Shown: positions 41,826-52,304, numbered from the stretch's first letter. The stretch is 64,000 bases of DNA from Semisulcospira habei (GCA_036245525.1 BTPG01000004.1:17867412-17931411); one strand, 5' to 3'. The notes: generated from the sequence alone by a model not told the origin. Translations and numbers: made by a program.

Positions 41826-42536
41826 TTATTTAATTTCCAACACAACACTAAAATCATGCATAAGAACTGGTTTGTCATCCTGATTAGTTACAGATATACA
41901 CAGTGACTCAAAGAAACTAGAACCTAATTTCTTAAACTGCAAATTAGGAAATCTAACAACCACACTTTCACAATACGGAGCAGTTCCAGTAGGTAAGCAT
42001 CTCAACAAAGTTGAAGGCTTTCCATTGTGTACATTTTCAGATGTGTTTAGTTCTTTCAAATAAACATTTAGTACTGTGTGTACTGACAAATTGACAGGGC
42101 GTTTTCCAGTTATTTTAAGTTTTTTGGTCTTCATTGTTATAATACCAGACATAGCTTCATCTAAATCATCTGATCTCCACCAATCTTCATCAATATAAAA
42201 TCCAAGTAAATATGCAAATCTATCTGAAATTTTTAACCAATCTTGTTTCAGAAATTCTAATGTAACAAGTAGGTTAGCTGGATTTAAAGTTGCTTTAATT
42301 TTAAATTTACTTTGAAACCATTCAGCTATAGTACAAAAGTCATAATACCCAGGAGGTATAGCTTCAGTCTTACCATCAAAAATTACTTTATTATATATGT
42401 CATCTTCTACATTAAACCATTTTACTGTGTAGAACATTTCATGGATAGCTACAGCCTTGCTACCATCACGATTATCAATCCCATTAGTTAACCACACTGG
42501 TTTGCTTGTGTCAAGATTTGTTAAGGTAATAAACAT
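41826..42536 (-). CDS. Candidate minor capsid (penton-type) protein, 236 aa
   Basis: Beta-rich, no membrane segment. Characteristic stretches are NGIDNRDGSKAVAIHEMFYT, AIPPGYYDFCTIAEWFQSKF and FAYLLGFYIDEDWWRSDDL. The length and mixed-strand composition fit the single-jelly-roll minor capsid (penton) protein that Polintons encode beside the major capsid gene. The IPPGYYD...EWF pattern is one I associate with that protein, but I cannot confirm the fold here. Divergently transcribed from the 418-residue gene with only 24 bp between the two ATGs. Confidence 0.6.
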   Translation of the reverse strand: MFITLTNLDTSKPVWLTNGIDNRDGSKAVAIHEMFYTVKWFNVEDDIYNKVIFDGKTEAIPPGYYDFCTIAEWFQSKFKIKATLNPANLLVTLEFLKQDWLKISDRFAYLLGFYIDEDWWRSDDLDEAMSGIITMKTKKLKITGKRPVNLSVHTVLNVYLKELNTSENVHNGKPSTLLRCLPTGTAPYCESVVVRFPNLQFKKLGSSFFESLCISVTNQDDKPVLMHDFSVVLEIK

Positions 42537-42560
42537 TTTTATTATCTCATATAAAAAAGG
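42537..42560. promoter_or_regulatory. 24-bp bidirectional promoter region
   Basis: The whole spacer between two divergent start codons is TTTTATTATCTCATATAAAA-like A/T sequence. It contains TATAAAA for the plus-strand gene and, on the other strand, the AATAAAA that precedes the minus-strand ATG. Any core promoter must lie in this spacer or inside the coding regions. Confidence 0.5.
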
Positions 42561-43817
42561 ATGGAATTTAAATCACCAACCATTACCACTACAAACGCAT
42601 TTCAATTTAATGTGAATGCCAAATATAATGTTGCACCTACTTATGAACAGAAAATAATTCAACTAAATCAACTCGACATAGCTGTGTCTGAACAAGATCT
42701 ATTTCAAGTCAAAGTACCAAATCCGTTTGACCATTACCTAAACCCTCCAATAACAGATGACTCAACTGCAAGAAAGTGGTCTTCAAGTCCACTACAGATG
42801 TTTCAAAACCAACTCAACTTTGCCATACTATGTTCAACTACAGGCTGTGGTGTTTCATTTACAGACCATTTGAATCACTCAAACAAACTTATTAGATCTG
42901 TCTACCGTTTCCACACTTATTACCAGCTTAGACGTATACTGTCAGAACTGCATACACCACTGCCCACTGAATCCAGTTTCAACAGGTATAACAACCCCAT
43001 GGATATGAAAGCATTTGAACGCATCTGTAATGAATTTAACATAAGCACTAAGTATGACTTCACACAAAAACTTGATGATCACAAAGGCATGGGTACATTG
43101 TATTACGCTTTGAGTCACAGACAATACCCACAAGATTATTACCCTGGTTACACTTCATTCTCATCTAAATCTGAAGTCTGGTTAGGATCAATAGAGCAGA
43201 AGCAGACTAACGCCTGGACCACATTTATTTTAGATAAATCTGACGGGTTTACTCAAGCAGGAGTCGAGCGCGTCAATGAGTCTATCAGAACATATGTCTG
43301 GTGTTTACTAGGAGCACAATCACTAACAAAATCAAACATTTTGAATGGAAGTGGTAAATTTGAAGCACAAAAACAGTTTCTTGCAAATCTTGAAGATTCA
43401 ATTAATTCAACAGTAGATCTCCCATCAAGCATACAACGCTACCAAGACGTACTCAGATATGCCAGATCAAAAGTTGACTTTGTAGTTGGCATCGGGTTAT
43501 ACATGTTACCATCTGACCTTCAACTCCAAATGGGTACAATAACAAATTATAATAATGAAATCATTGTTGCAGGTCGTGACCAAAAATTAGGTCTCAATCA
43601 ATCTGTAAACTTAGGAGCAACAACCACACACGTACAGCCGTTAAAATCATTACAGACGGTAACACCCCCGGCCCCGGCCCCGACCCCGGCCCCAACACCG
43701 GCACTCATACAAGCGGTAACCCCTACACCAACCCCGGACACTCATGAGTCAGAAAGAACTGCATTGGTAATAGGTCTAACAGGATTAGGGGTTTTACTTC
43801 TTTATCTGTTTCATTAA
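42561..43817 (+). CDS. Polinton protein with C-terminal Pro-rich stalk and membrane anchor, 418 aa
   Basis: No family recognised with certainty. It has a large globular part (residues 1-360) with FQFNVNAKYNVAPTYEQKII at the start and conserved-looking QRYQDVLRYARSKVDFVVGI. Then come a Pro/Ala/Thr repeat (PPAPAPTPAPTP, about 373-395) and a C-terminal hydrophobic helix (ALVIGLTGLGVLLLYLF, about 400-417). It looks like a tail-anchored surface or fibre-like virion protein; that is inference. The last 24 bp overlap the convergent 420-residue gene, which has the same Pro-stalk-plus-helix layout. Confidence 0.65.
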   Translation: MEFKSPTITTTNAFQFNVNAKYNVAPTYEQKIIQLNQLDIAVSEQDLFQVKVPNPFDHYLNPPITDDSTARKWSSSPLQMFQNQLNFAILCSTTGCGVSFTDHLNHSNKLIRSVYRFHTYYQLRRILSELHTPLPTESSFNRYNNPMDMKAFERICNEFNISTKYDFTQKLDDHKGMGTLYYALSHRQYPQDYYPGYTSFSSKSEVWLGSIEQKQTNAWTTFILDKSDGFTQAGVERVNESIRTYVWCLLGAQSLTKSNILNGSGKFEAQKQFLANLEDSINSTVDLPSSIQRYQDVLRYARSKVDFVVGIGLYMLPSDLQLQMGTITNYNNEIIVAGRDQKLGLNQSVNLGATTTHVQPLKSLQTVTPPAPAPTPAPTPALIQAVTPTPTPDTHESERTALVIGLTGLGVLLLYLFH

Positions 43818-45056
43818 ATAACCCACCATCAACCCTCCTACTGTCACCAAAAAGACCCACACATGTTCTGCCATAAACCCTACTGCCTTCGCTGCAGTAC
43901 TAATCAGCCAACTGACAACAGTGCCAATTATGCCAGGCAAAGCGTCCATTGCTTTCACAGCCAATTTCTTAAGCAAGTCTGATATGTGAGACAGTTGTTT
44001 CTTTACCCACGTCTGTAAATCTTTTGGGTCTGTTGGAGTCGGGGGGCCAGGGGTTGGTGGTGCCGGGGCTGGCGGTGTTGGACTACCACCGGGTCCACCA
44101 CTGCCGGAGACAGCCAACACAACAGTACTGATAATAAATCCCAGAGCTGTAATTAAACTAGCAATTGTGATACCCTGCTCTCTGAAAAGTGTTTTTAGTC
44201 TCTCAGCCAGAGTAGTGTCTTCGTGAAGTATTTTCTGAATAGTTTCTCTAATTCTGTTGACCTGTGATTTCAGTTTTTGTCTTCCAATACTAATCATTTC
44301 TAACCGTCCTGATCTTTCTATCTGCAAATCATTTAATCTGTGTTGTATTCTTTCTTTCATTTCTGTGTCAAGATTTCCATTGTCTGCGGTAGCCAGTTTC
44401 TCTTTTTCACGTTCTATGTGTTTATCAAGCTCTCCCAGTTTGGCAAGATTGTTTACCATCTCACCTCTTATCGTCTGCAGTGATTTATCCAATCCCATAA
44501 TCTCCCTCATTGACAAAGGTGGATCATCTATTGTTTTCATAGCATCATTTAATTGTCCTTCAGTAAATGAGGTTTCTTGTATCACTGTGTTTGCTATTTC
44601 TGGTAGGCTTGTTACTGGTGCCATTTCAATTTGTTGCCCTGTTGGCAACTTTGTTTGCGTGTCGTGAAGAACACTAGCCAGTCTTGGCGTGACAGGAGAC
44701 CCCCCAATACCAAGTTGACGCAAGGCACCAACACCACCTTCATTTTTTATTGTACTTAAAGCCCTAAACCTACTAGGGTCTTTTTTGTTAGTCAATAGTA
44801 CTTTTCCTTTGTCAACAGTATTTAAATATAAATGACCCTTGCCATCAAGTTCAAACTGGTTAGGGTCTATGTTGTCTGGGCGGCCACCAACATGATCATA
44901 AAACGAGTTCACTTTGGTTTCTAAAAGTTTGTGACGTAAACTGTAAATATTTCTTGTACCAGTCATATCTGCCATATCTGTCATATCTGTTGTATTACCA
45001 AAATCATTCATGTCATCCATTTCAAAATCTTCATGATTAAATCCTCCCGCTGCCAT
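43794..45056 (-). CDS. Polinton coiled-coil membrane protein, 420 aa
   Basis: A family repeatedly found in animal Polintons (recognised from memory), function unknown. The N-terminus is Asp/Met-rich, followed by YSLRHKLLETKVNSFYDHV near residue 39. A long coiled coil spans about 180-290 (LQTIRGEMVNNLAKLGELDK onward), then a first hydrophobic helix (ITIASLITALGFIISTVVLA, about 300), a Gly/Pro-rich linker, and a second hydrophobic region (LPGIIGTVVSWLISTAAKAV and VFLVTVGGLMVGYLM) at the C-terminus. It is probably a virion or host-membrane protein. Divergent from the capsid gene across a 40-bp spacer. Confidence 0.8.
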   Translation of the reverse strand: MAAGGFNHEDFEMDDMNDFGNTTDMTDMADMTGTRNIYSLRHKLLETKVNSFYDHVGGRPDNIDPNQFELDGKGHLYLNTVDKGKVLLTNKKDPSRFRALSTIKNEGGVGALRQLGIGGSPVTPRLASVLHDTQTKLPTGQQIEMAPVTSLPEIANTVIQETSFTEGQLNDAMKTIDDPPLSMREIMGLDKSLQTIRGEMVNNLAKLGELDKHIEREKEKLATADNGNLDTEMKERIQHRLNDLQIERSGRLEMISIGRQKLKSQVNRIRETIQKILHEDTTLAERLKTLFREQGITIASLITALGFIISTVVLAVSGSGGPGGSPTPPAPAPPTPGPPTPTDPKDLQTWVKKQLSHISDLLKKLAVKAMDALPGIIGTVVSWLISTAAKAVGFMAEHVWVFLVTVGGLMVGYLMKQIKK

Positions 45057-45096
45057 TGTTTTATTAATTTATTATTTTTTATTGTGCATAATAAAA
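45057..45096. promoter_or_regulatory. 40-bp bidirectional promoter region with AATAAAAATG start
   Basis: The spacer between the divergent 420-residue gene and the major capsid gene is almost all A/T and contains ATTTATTATTTTTTATTG. The capsid ATG is embedded in AATAAAAATG (45090-45099), the same decamer found at 47041-47050 and 47422-47431. Confidence 0.55.
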
Positions 45097-46380
45097 ATGA
45101 CACAGTCTTACGGATCAAAGTTAGACCCATACAGAAAACTACGTGAGCCTCTGGGTGTTAAGGGCATAAGACAATCAATCGTCATCACGAACAATCCAAG
45201 TACCATAGACCAGAACCAAACTCTTACAGTCAAGTTTCCAAACCTAGGTCCCAGTGACGTTATTGTTCCTGGCACTGCACGCCTAGCATTTAATATTGAA
45301 CTATCATCAGATGCAGATGTAAACAGAACACTGGTTGACAATCTTGGCAGAGCAATTGTTAGAACTATTAAAGTAAAACTTGAAGGACAGGAAGTGTTTA
45401 GTCTTGACGACTCAGATGTATTCTACTGTTACAAAGACCTTTGGCTCACAAGAGAAGAACGAGAAGACCGTATTTATCAAGGCATACAATCTGATAATGT
45501 TTGTAAACTTCGAATCAATGCTGGAGATAAATCAACGTCAGCAGCCCAGGACGTTATTATAGCAGAAACATATGGAACCAGATTTTTCATTCCACTTGAG
45601 TTTGAAATCCTCACAGCTCATCTGCCTTATTATCAAGGAGCACTGAATGACCGTCTGAGCTTTGAACTAACTTTCAATGACTACTCCAAAGTTATTAAAT
45701 CATCTGCCACAGATGCAACATACAAGATCTCTAACATTTCCTTGGAATATGAAATTGTCACACACACTGATCTAGCCAGACTCATTCAAAATCAGTATCA
45801 GTCAAGACTTCCAATTTATTATGACAGGGTGATTAGACATAGTTTAATACCCAAAGACAAGAGTGACCCAATGTGGAACATAAACTTGAACACACCTGCC
45901 AGGTCACTGAAAGGTATTCTTATGTTGTTTGTTGAACCGGTGAGTCCATACAAAAGAGATTCAGAAAAATTCTACAATCCTAAGATTACACATTTGTCCT
46001 GCACAATCGAAGGCCGCCCTAATCAAGTGTACGCTTCAGGAATGTTACCTTATCAACACTATGACGAAACCACAAAGTATTTTGCAGGAGGAAGGATTAG
46101 AGATAAACCAGCAAACATTGCGTGCAAAGATCTACATCTGTATGATGTAAGGATAGGTCAATACCTGACAAACAAGTATGCACTGTGGCTAGACCTTCGT
46201 AGTACAGATGACGACTACCTTCATGGGTCAGGACGAACTGTTGAGAATGGTAGTGATGGAATAACAATTCAGATACAAAAGAAGGTTGAAACTGCTGCAG
46301 CCATAAACATATATTTGTACCTGATATATGACGCACAACTCAATATTGCAGAAAGCAGACTGAGTGGACACATATATTAA
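45097..46380 (+). CDS. Major capsid protein (double jelly-roll)
   Basis: 427 residues from the ATG at 45097 (an upstream in-phase TTG at 45082 is unlikely). The protein forms the hexon-like capsomers of Polinton virus-like particles. Recognised by NPSTIDQNQTLTVKFPNLGP, DVIVPGTARLAFNIELSSDA, VDNLGRAIVRTIKVKLEGQE and VFYCYKDLWLT in the first half. The second half has ERLSFEL-like strands, IYYDRVIRHSLIPKDKSDP and YLIYDAQLNIAESRLSG at the C-terminus. This order is typical of Polinton major capsid proteins. The packaging ATPase starts 19 bp downstream. No breaks are seen. Confidence 0.9.
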   Translation: MTQSYGSKLDPYRKLREPLGVKGIRQSIVITNNPSTIDQNQTLTVKFPNLGPSDVIVPGTARLAFNIELSSDADVNRTLVDNLGRAIVRTIKVKLEGQEVFSLDDSDVFYCYKDLWLTREEREDRIYQGIQSDNVCKLRINAGDKSTSAAQDVIIAETYGTRFFIPLEFEILTAHLPYYQGALNDRLSFELTFNDYSKVIKSSATDATYKISNISLEYEIVTHTDLARLIQNQYQSRLPIYYDRVIRHSLIPKDKSDPMWNINLNTPARSLKGILMLFVEPVSPYKRDSEKFYNPKITHLSCTIEGRPNQVYASGMLPYQHYDETTKYFAGGRIRDKPANIACKDLHLYDVRIGQYLTNKYALWLDLRSTDDDYLHGSGRTVENGSDGITIQIQKKVETAAAINIYLYLIYDAQLNIAESRLSGHIY

Positions 46381-46399
46381 AATTATATTGTGTATTAAA

Positions 46400-47011
46400 A
46401 TGAACCTGAGCTTGATGACCCTTGACCCACACTGTGGATTGTTTTGTGGTGCCACAGGGTGTGGAAAAACTGAATTTGTTCTTAACCTATTACAAACAAG
46501 ATACATCCATCATTTTGAAAACATTGTAATATTCTGTCCTACAATCAAACACAACAAAGCTTATCACAACCGTTTATTTATTTGGACTGACAACAACATA
46601 TACTTAGTTGACCCTGAAAAGAAACTGAATGACTACCTACAATATTTTTACAAGCAATTTGAAGGACAGCCAACATTGTTTATTGTTGATGACTGCTCCG
46701 CAGAGAAAGACATTGTCAAGAAGAGAAACACTCTGGCAGAACTTGCTTTCAGTGGCAGACACGCAAATGTAAGTGTATGGATTCTCACTCAGAAATATAA
46801 TGCTGTACTGAAAGATTTTCGAGAACAGTTAAAGTTTATCTGTTTGTTTTACTGTAAGGATCGTGACAGCTTTGAAGACTGTCTCAGAGAGAATGATGTC
46901 ATCCCAAATAAGCATGAACGAGATGATGTAAAAAATAAACTGAAATCAACTAAGCATCTAAAGCTCATTTTAAAGACAGATCAGCCCACAGGGTATGGGT
47001 TAGTAAATTGA
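46400..47011 (+). CDS. A32-type genome-packaging ATPase
   Basis: 203 residues from the ATG at 46400 (context ATTAAAATGAAC). FtsK/HerA-superfamily NTPase that pumps DNA into the capsid. Walker A GATGCGKTEF at about residues 17-26; Walker B LFIVDDCSAE near 91-100. A sensor-like segment SVWILTQKYNAVLKDFREQL follows near 125. The length is usual for Polinton ATPases (about 200). It lies between capsid and PolB on the same strand. No lesions. Confidence 0.93.
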   Translation: MNLSLMTLDPHCGLFCGATGCGKTEFVLNLLQTRYIHHFENIVIFCPTIKHNKAYHNRLFIWTDNNIYLVDPEKKLNDYLQYFYKQFEGQPTLFIVDDCSAEKDIVKKRNTLAELAFSGRHANVSVWILTQKYNAVLKDFREQLKFICLFYCKDRDSFEDCLRENDVIPNKHERDDVKNKLKSTKHLKLILKTDQPTGYGLVN

Positions 47012-47040
47012 TGTAAATTAATTTATACATTTGTTTGTCC

Positions 47041-47050
47041 AATAAAAATG
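47041..47050 (+). promoter_or_regulatory. AATAAAAATG start-context motif
   Basis: The decamer includes the ATG of the 112-residue gene. It recurs exactly at 47422-47431 (PolB) and 45090-45099 (capsid), with looser matches at other starts. It could be a late-promoter element, and it also supplies an AATAAA for the upstream transcript. Confidence 0.5.
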
Positions 47051-47386
47051 ACAGACGGACAAGTGCTTGATCTTACACACCTTTTCAAAGATGTTATGCA
47101 CTTTACTGACTTAATATCACCCAAACAGACTTACATAAGCCTTTCAGCACCATCAGAAATATATGCTACATATAGTGTGACTTTGGATTATGTCGATGAG
47201 CATCCAGATGTGGAGTGCATGACAGTTGATTTAAAGACACCTACTTTTAAAGTTGATGATACCAACTATGGTTGGTTAGGAGAAGTTTGTTATAGCATAT
47301 TTAAACAACTGCGCAAACTAAATGTTTATATTGACAGTGTTACAGTTAATAAAGTGGTATTACACAAGGTGAGCCAGCAGAGTTAA
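47048..47386 (+). CDS. Small Polinton protein of unknown function, 112 aa
   Basis: No family recognised. Soluble, mixed alpha/beta: YISLSAPSEIYATYSVTLDY in the first half and NYGWLGEVCYSIFKQLRKLN in the second. There is no membrane segment or cysteine motif. It sits between ATPase and PolB, 36 bp after the ATPase stop, in the same direction. The protein-priming (terminal) protein or a DNA-binding protein are possibilities that the sequence alone cannot decide. Confidence 0.65.
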   Translation: MTDGQVLDLTHLFKDVMHFTDLISPKQTYISLSAPSEIYATYSVTLDYVDEHPDVECMTVDLKTPTFKVDDTNYGWLGEVCYSIFKQLRKLNVYIDSVTVNKVVLHKVSQQS

Positions 47387-47421
47387 CGTTAATATTTTTT
47401 CATTTATTATTTTGTCGGTCA

Positions 47422-47431
47422 AATAAAAATG
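47422..47431 (+). promoter_or_regulatory. AATAAAAATG start-context motif (PolB)
   Basis: Exact copy of the decamer at 47041-47050; includes the PolB ATG at 47429. Confidence 0.5.
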
Positions 47432-50400
47432 ACGGACAATTCACAAAGCCCCGGCTCATCAAACCCTGGCTCATCTGGTTTAAGAAATGTGTTTCACACA
47501 ACAAACTTGCCTATAACCAATACTAACAATGTTTATGAATCAATAGAAAACTCTTTTTCTGTCATACAAGATAATCTTCTTACAGGCAGTGTGAAGATTC
47601 AGATTGTTGCCAAAATAGAATTTACTAGAGTAGACGGTGAAGTGATTGTTTCGTACATATCAACAAGACAACACACAGTTAACACAAGAAGAGAATTAGA
47701 AAACGTGTTTAGAGACAGACTATTACCAGACTTCCTCCAAGCAATTGACAGTGCAAAAATGAAAGGATCTGGTTGGCACGAAGGACATGTACATGAACTA
47801 CAATTAAAGCAGTCAAGGTATCATCCTATACTAGGTAAAGCATGGATACCACTGCCAACTGAGGTTGCAAACAAAAAGGCAGTTGTTAACATACAGAACA
47901 AAGACAATTTCTGTTTCATGTGGTGTGTGCTTGCTAAACTACATTATGTAAAAACAAGACCTGATCGCGTATCTAACTACATCAAATTTGTAAACGAACT
48001 CAACTTTAGTGGCATTGAGTTCCCTGTTAAAATAGAGGACATAGACTTGTTTGAAAAACTAAATCCTGGTATATCTGTGAATGTGTATGTATGGGATAAT
48101 GACTCTGAGAACAAGTTACAACCAATTAGAGTATCACCACTTGCTCCAACCTATGGGCAGTCAGAAGATAGACATGTTGATATGTTATTAATTGGCGATA
48201 ATGTTAATTTTCACTACACAATTATCAGAAGTATGTCACGTCTAATTCGCAGTATTGTTTCAAAATATGTTAGTAAACAGGAAGTGTGTAAGAGATGTTT
48301 ACAAAGATTCTCCTCTATTTCAGTAGCGCACAAACACGTCCTACACTGCAGATCAGCTGATGACATACAAACTGTACTTAAGTATCCAGATCCTGGCAGC
48401 AAGGTTTATTTTAAGAACTATGGGAATCAGCAAAAGCTGCCGTTTGTAGTGTACGCAGATTTCGAATCATTGGTTGTACCATATGAGGGTCCTGTTCCAG
48501 AGTCATTACCAAAGACTATAAAACTGAGTGACCAAGTGGTGTGTTCTTTTGGATACATTCTTGTTAGGTCAGACGGTCTTCATTCAGAGCCTGTTATCTA
48601 CAGAGGTGAAAATGCAGCATGTTTGTTTTTAACAGAAATGAGACATCTGTATAGTCAGGTAGTACAATATCTCACAACAAGTCAGATGCCTTTGGTGATG
48701 ACAGAAGAAGAAACTAAAAATTCTCATGAGAGTGCAGAAGAAGACAAACTAAAATTTGATACAGCTGAGACGTGTTGGATTTGTGAACAACCTTTAGGTG
48801 GTGATAAAGTTCGTGACCACGATCACATAACTGGGCGTTACAGGGGTGCTGCACATAACAATTGTAACTTATTATTAAAAATAGATCCTAAGACATACAA
48901 GTTACCAATCTTTTTCCACAATCTCAAAGGGTATGATTCACACATTATCATGCAGGCTGTAGATGAGTCGTACAAAAACATTAGTTGTATTGCCCAGACA
49001 ACTGAGAAGTACTTGACTTTTAGGTTAGACAAATTAGCATTTTATGACTCCATGCAACATTTATCTTTAGGATTGGCTAGTCTTGCAGAAGGACTGACCG
49101 AGTATCCAATAACGAGTAAATATTTTGAGCCAGACTTGGTTAAGAAAGGTGTGTATCCGTATGAGTACATTGATCACTGGGTTGTGTTTGAGGAAACAAG
49201 ACTGCCACCAAAAGAGAAATTTTATTCCACACTAACTGGAAAAGGTATTTCTGACTCTGAATATCAACATGCACTTGATGCGTGGGGGAAGTTGGGGTGT
49301 CAAACGATTGGTGACTACCATGACCAGTACTTGAAAGCTGACGTTTGCTTGCTAGCAGACGTATTTGAAAGTTACCGTGAAAAGGGTTTGTTACACTACA
49401 AGCTTGACCCTGCTTGTTACATAACTAGTCCTGGCATGACATGGGATGCATTTTTGAAATCCAGTAAGATATCTATAGACCTGTTGTCTGATCGTACGAT
49501 GGGTGAAATGGTAGAACGCGGATTGAGAGGAGGGATTAGTATTGCAGCAAATAACTACGCCAGAGCCAACAATAAATATCTGGACGCCCATGGTGACCTT
49601 GGCCAGGGTTTTGACCCCTCAAGGTCAAGGTCATTCATTACGTACTTGGACGCTAATAACCTGTATGGCTGGGCAATGTGTGAGTTATTGCCCTTGAAAA
49701 ACTTTTGTCTGCATGATTTGTCACAGTATGATGTAACAGAGTCAGGGTTAACTAACAATATTATGAATCTTGACCGAAACGATGCGAAGGGTTGGATCTT
49801 TGAAGTAGACCTGGAGTACCCGCACCATCTACATGATTATCATAATGATTATCCATTAGCAGTTGAGAAAATGAGTATGACAGGGAAAAAAGAAGACACT
49901 AAGCTTGTGCCAAATCTAAATGATAAATTCAATTACGTTTGTCACTACCGCTTGCTACAGTTTTACATCAGACACGGGTTAGTACTAAAGAAAGTTCACA
50001 GAGGTATACAATTTGACCAGAGTGCTTTCATGAAAGATTACATAATGAAGAACACAACCCTTCGTGCCAGAGACGGCAACACTGCATTTGACAAAGACTT
50101 CTTTAAGCTTATGAACAATGCCTGTTTTGGTAAGACAATGGAAAATCCTCATCACATAAAAGATGTGAGACTAGTCACAACTGAATTGGGTGCAATTAAA
50201 CTTACAGGTAAGCCACAGTACACAGGGTATAAAGAATTTCATTCATCATTGTATGCAGTGTCACTCAAAAAAAAGATTGTTAAACTGGACAAGCCAGTAT
50301 TCATTGGTATGGCAATTCTGGAGTTGTCAAAATTATTAATGCTTGAATTTTATTATGATTACTTCAAACCAAAGTATCCTGAGTGTCGATTGTTATACAC

Positions 50401-50743
50401 TGACACTGACTCTATGATCATTGATGTGCCTACTGAAGACTTTTATGAAGACATGAAAACAGAGTTACACATGTATGACACGTCTGACTACCCTAAAGAC
50501 CATCCACTGTTTAGCACACAAAACAAGAAAGTGCCTGGGAAGTTTAAAGATGAACTAAATGGTGTACCAATAGTTGAGTATGTTGGACTGAGATCAAAAA
50601 TGTATTCTATACTGCACCAAAAGGGAAGTCAGTCAAAAGCCAAAGGAATAAAAAAAACAGCAATAAAAAATAAAGACATACGTCATGAACATTACAAGCA
50701 AGTGTTAGATGGTGCATTGATGCCTGATTATCCAAACAAGTCA
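47429..50743 (+). CDS. Protein-primed DNA polymerase B, 3' end cut by LINE
   Basis: About 1,105 genuine residues. N-terminal domain with NKDNFCFMWC near 157-166 and NFHYTII near 260-266 (papain/OTU-like D-N-x-C and H-Y spacing). A C-x2-C...H-x3-H/C zinc finger follows near 287-307 (CKRC...HVLHC). Exonuclease: YADFES (about 342-347), NLKGYDSH (about 498-505), YLKADVCLLADV (about 634-645). An inserted HNH/EndoVII-like module CWIC...RDHDHITG...AHNNC lies at about 449-479. Polymerase: motif A LDANNLYGWAM (about 740), motif B LMNNACFGKT (about 894-903), motif C YTDTDS (about 990-995). Normal sequence stops at the LINE target site; the open frame then runs about 25 codons into LINE sequence (to 50818). 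The missing C-terminus lies at 52319-52537. Confidence 0.93.
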
Positions 50744-52304
50744 ATGGACAATGCTGTCCATTGCTGGGAAAATCCTTGCAAGGCTGCTCCTGAATCGGCT
50801 GGTACCTGCCATCGCTGAAGACCAACTCCCAGAGGGCCAGTGTGGCTTCAGAGCAAACAGGAGCACCACCGATATGGTCTTTGTGCTGAGACAGCTACAG
50901 GAGAAGTGCCGCGAGCAGAACAAAGGGCTGTACGTAACATTTGTCGACCTAACAAAAGCGTTCGACACTGTGAGCAGGCAAGGCATGTGGCAGATCCTGG
51001 AGCGACTTGGCTGTCCCCCAAAGTTCCTCAACATGATTGTCCAGCTACACGAGGACCAGCAAGGCCAGGTCAGACTCAACAATGACCTCTCAGAACCATT
51101 CCCTATTCTCAACGGCGTAAAGCAGGGCTGCGTGCTGGCACCGACCCTCTTCACCATCTTTTTTAGCATGATGTTGAAGCTGCCCACAGTGGACCTCGAT
51201 GATGACGATGCAGTGTACATCAGGTATCGTCTCGATGGCAGCCTGTTCAACCTCAGACGACTGCAGGCCCACACGAAAACCCTAGACCAACTGATTCGTG
51301 AGCTGCTTTTTGCTGATGATGCTGCCCTCGTTGCACACACAGAGAGAGCCCTGCAGCGCATCACGTCTTGCTTCGCAGATGCTGCCCAGCTCTTTGGACT
51401 CGAGGTCAGTCTGAAAAAGACAGAGGTCCTCCATCAGCCGGCACCCAAGACAGTGTATCGCCCTCCTCACATCACCATTGGCGAGTCTGAACTAAAGTCA
51501 GTGCACCAGTTTACTTACCTTGGCTGCATTATCACGTCGGACGCCAAGCTGGACAAGGAGCTTGACAGCAGGCTGGCAAAAGCGAACAGTGCTTTCGGGC
51601 GACTTTTCAAGCGGGTGTGGCACAATCAACAGCTGAAAACAGGCACCAAGATCAGCGTGTACAGAGCTGTGGTCCTCACCACCCTGCTGTATGGTTCCGA
51701 GTCCTGGGCCCTCTACCGCAGCCAACTACGACTCCTCGAACGCTTCCACCAGCGCTGCCTGCGTACCATCCTGGGCATTCACTGGAGTGACTATGTCACC
51801 AACGTCGAGGTCCTTGAACAGGCTGAAACTGTGAGCATCGAGGCTTTGCTGCTGCGGACACAGCTCCGCTGGGCGGGGCATGTCTCCAGGATGGAGGATC
51901 ATCGCCTACCAAAGATCACCCTGTTCGGCGAGCTTGCTACTGGACACCGTGACAGAGGGGCACCAAAGAAGAGATACAAAGACTGTCTCAAGAAGTCACT
52001 TAGTGCCTGCCAAATCGACCACCACCAGTGGTCTTCGCTTGCTGCGGACCGTGACACCTGGCGCTCCACCATTTACAAGGCAGCTGTCTCCTTTGAGGAC
52101 TCTCGCAGAGCTAGCCTTAAGGACAAGCGGCTCAGGAGAAAAAACAGAGATGCCGCAGCTCAGAACCCTGGCCAGACCTTCCCCTGCAGCCACTGCGGTC
52201 GAACCTGCCTGTCTCGGATTGGCCTCCGCAGCCACGAACAAGCCTGCAGACGTCGTGGGCAACTCCTATAAAATCTTCGTTCGCGAAGTCAAGCCAAGCG
52301 AGCG
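50744..52304 (+). mobile_element. 5'-truncated LINE inserted in PolB
   Basis: A 1.56-kb insertion flanked by the perfect 14-bp duplication ATCCAAACAAGTCA (50730-50743 and 52305-52318). The 5' end starts inside the RT domain, so the endonuclease and earlier RT blocks are missing. The 3' end lacks poly-A and ends with a small stem (CTTCGTTCGCGAAG near 52275). GC content is clearly higher than in the surrounding Polinton. It belongs to a different LINE family from the RTE at 2.2-5.3 kb. Confidence 0.92.
50751..52271 (+). pseudogene. LINE reverse transcriptase, 5'-truncated
   Basis: 506 open codons starting in RT block 2. Motifs: LSIAGKILARLLLNRLV, GQCGFRANRSTTDMVFVL, VTFVDLTKAFDTVSRQGM (catalytic Asp), LNGVKQGCVLAPTLFTIFF, ELLFADDAALVAHT (catalytic FADD), FTYLGCIITSDAKLDKEL. 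Thumb: LLYGSESWALYRSQ, QLRWAGHVSRMEDHRLPK. The C-terminus has a C2H2 finger CSHCGRTC...H...C used for RNA or DNA binding. It is intact from truncation point to stop, so the insertion is recent, but with no start or endonuclease it is a dead copy. Confidence 0.9.

Noticed and set aside
44257..44667. 136-residue plus-strand ORF within the Polinton
   Set aside because: Exact antisense of the coiled-coil region of the 420-residue gene.
50741..51364. 207-residue minus-strand ORF opposite the LINE RT
   Set aside because: Shadow of the RT frame; no motif.
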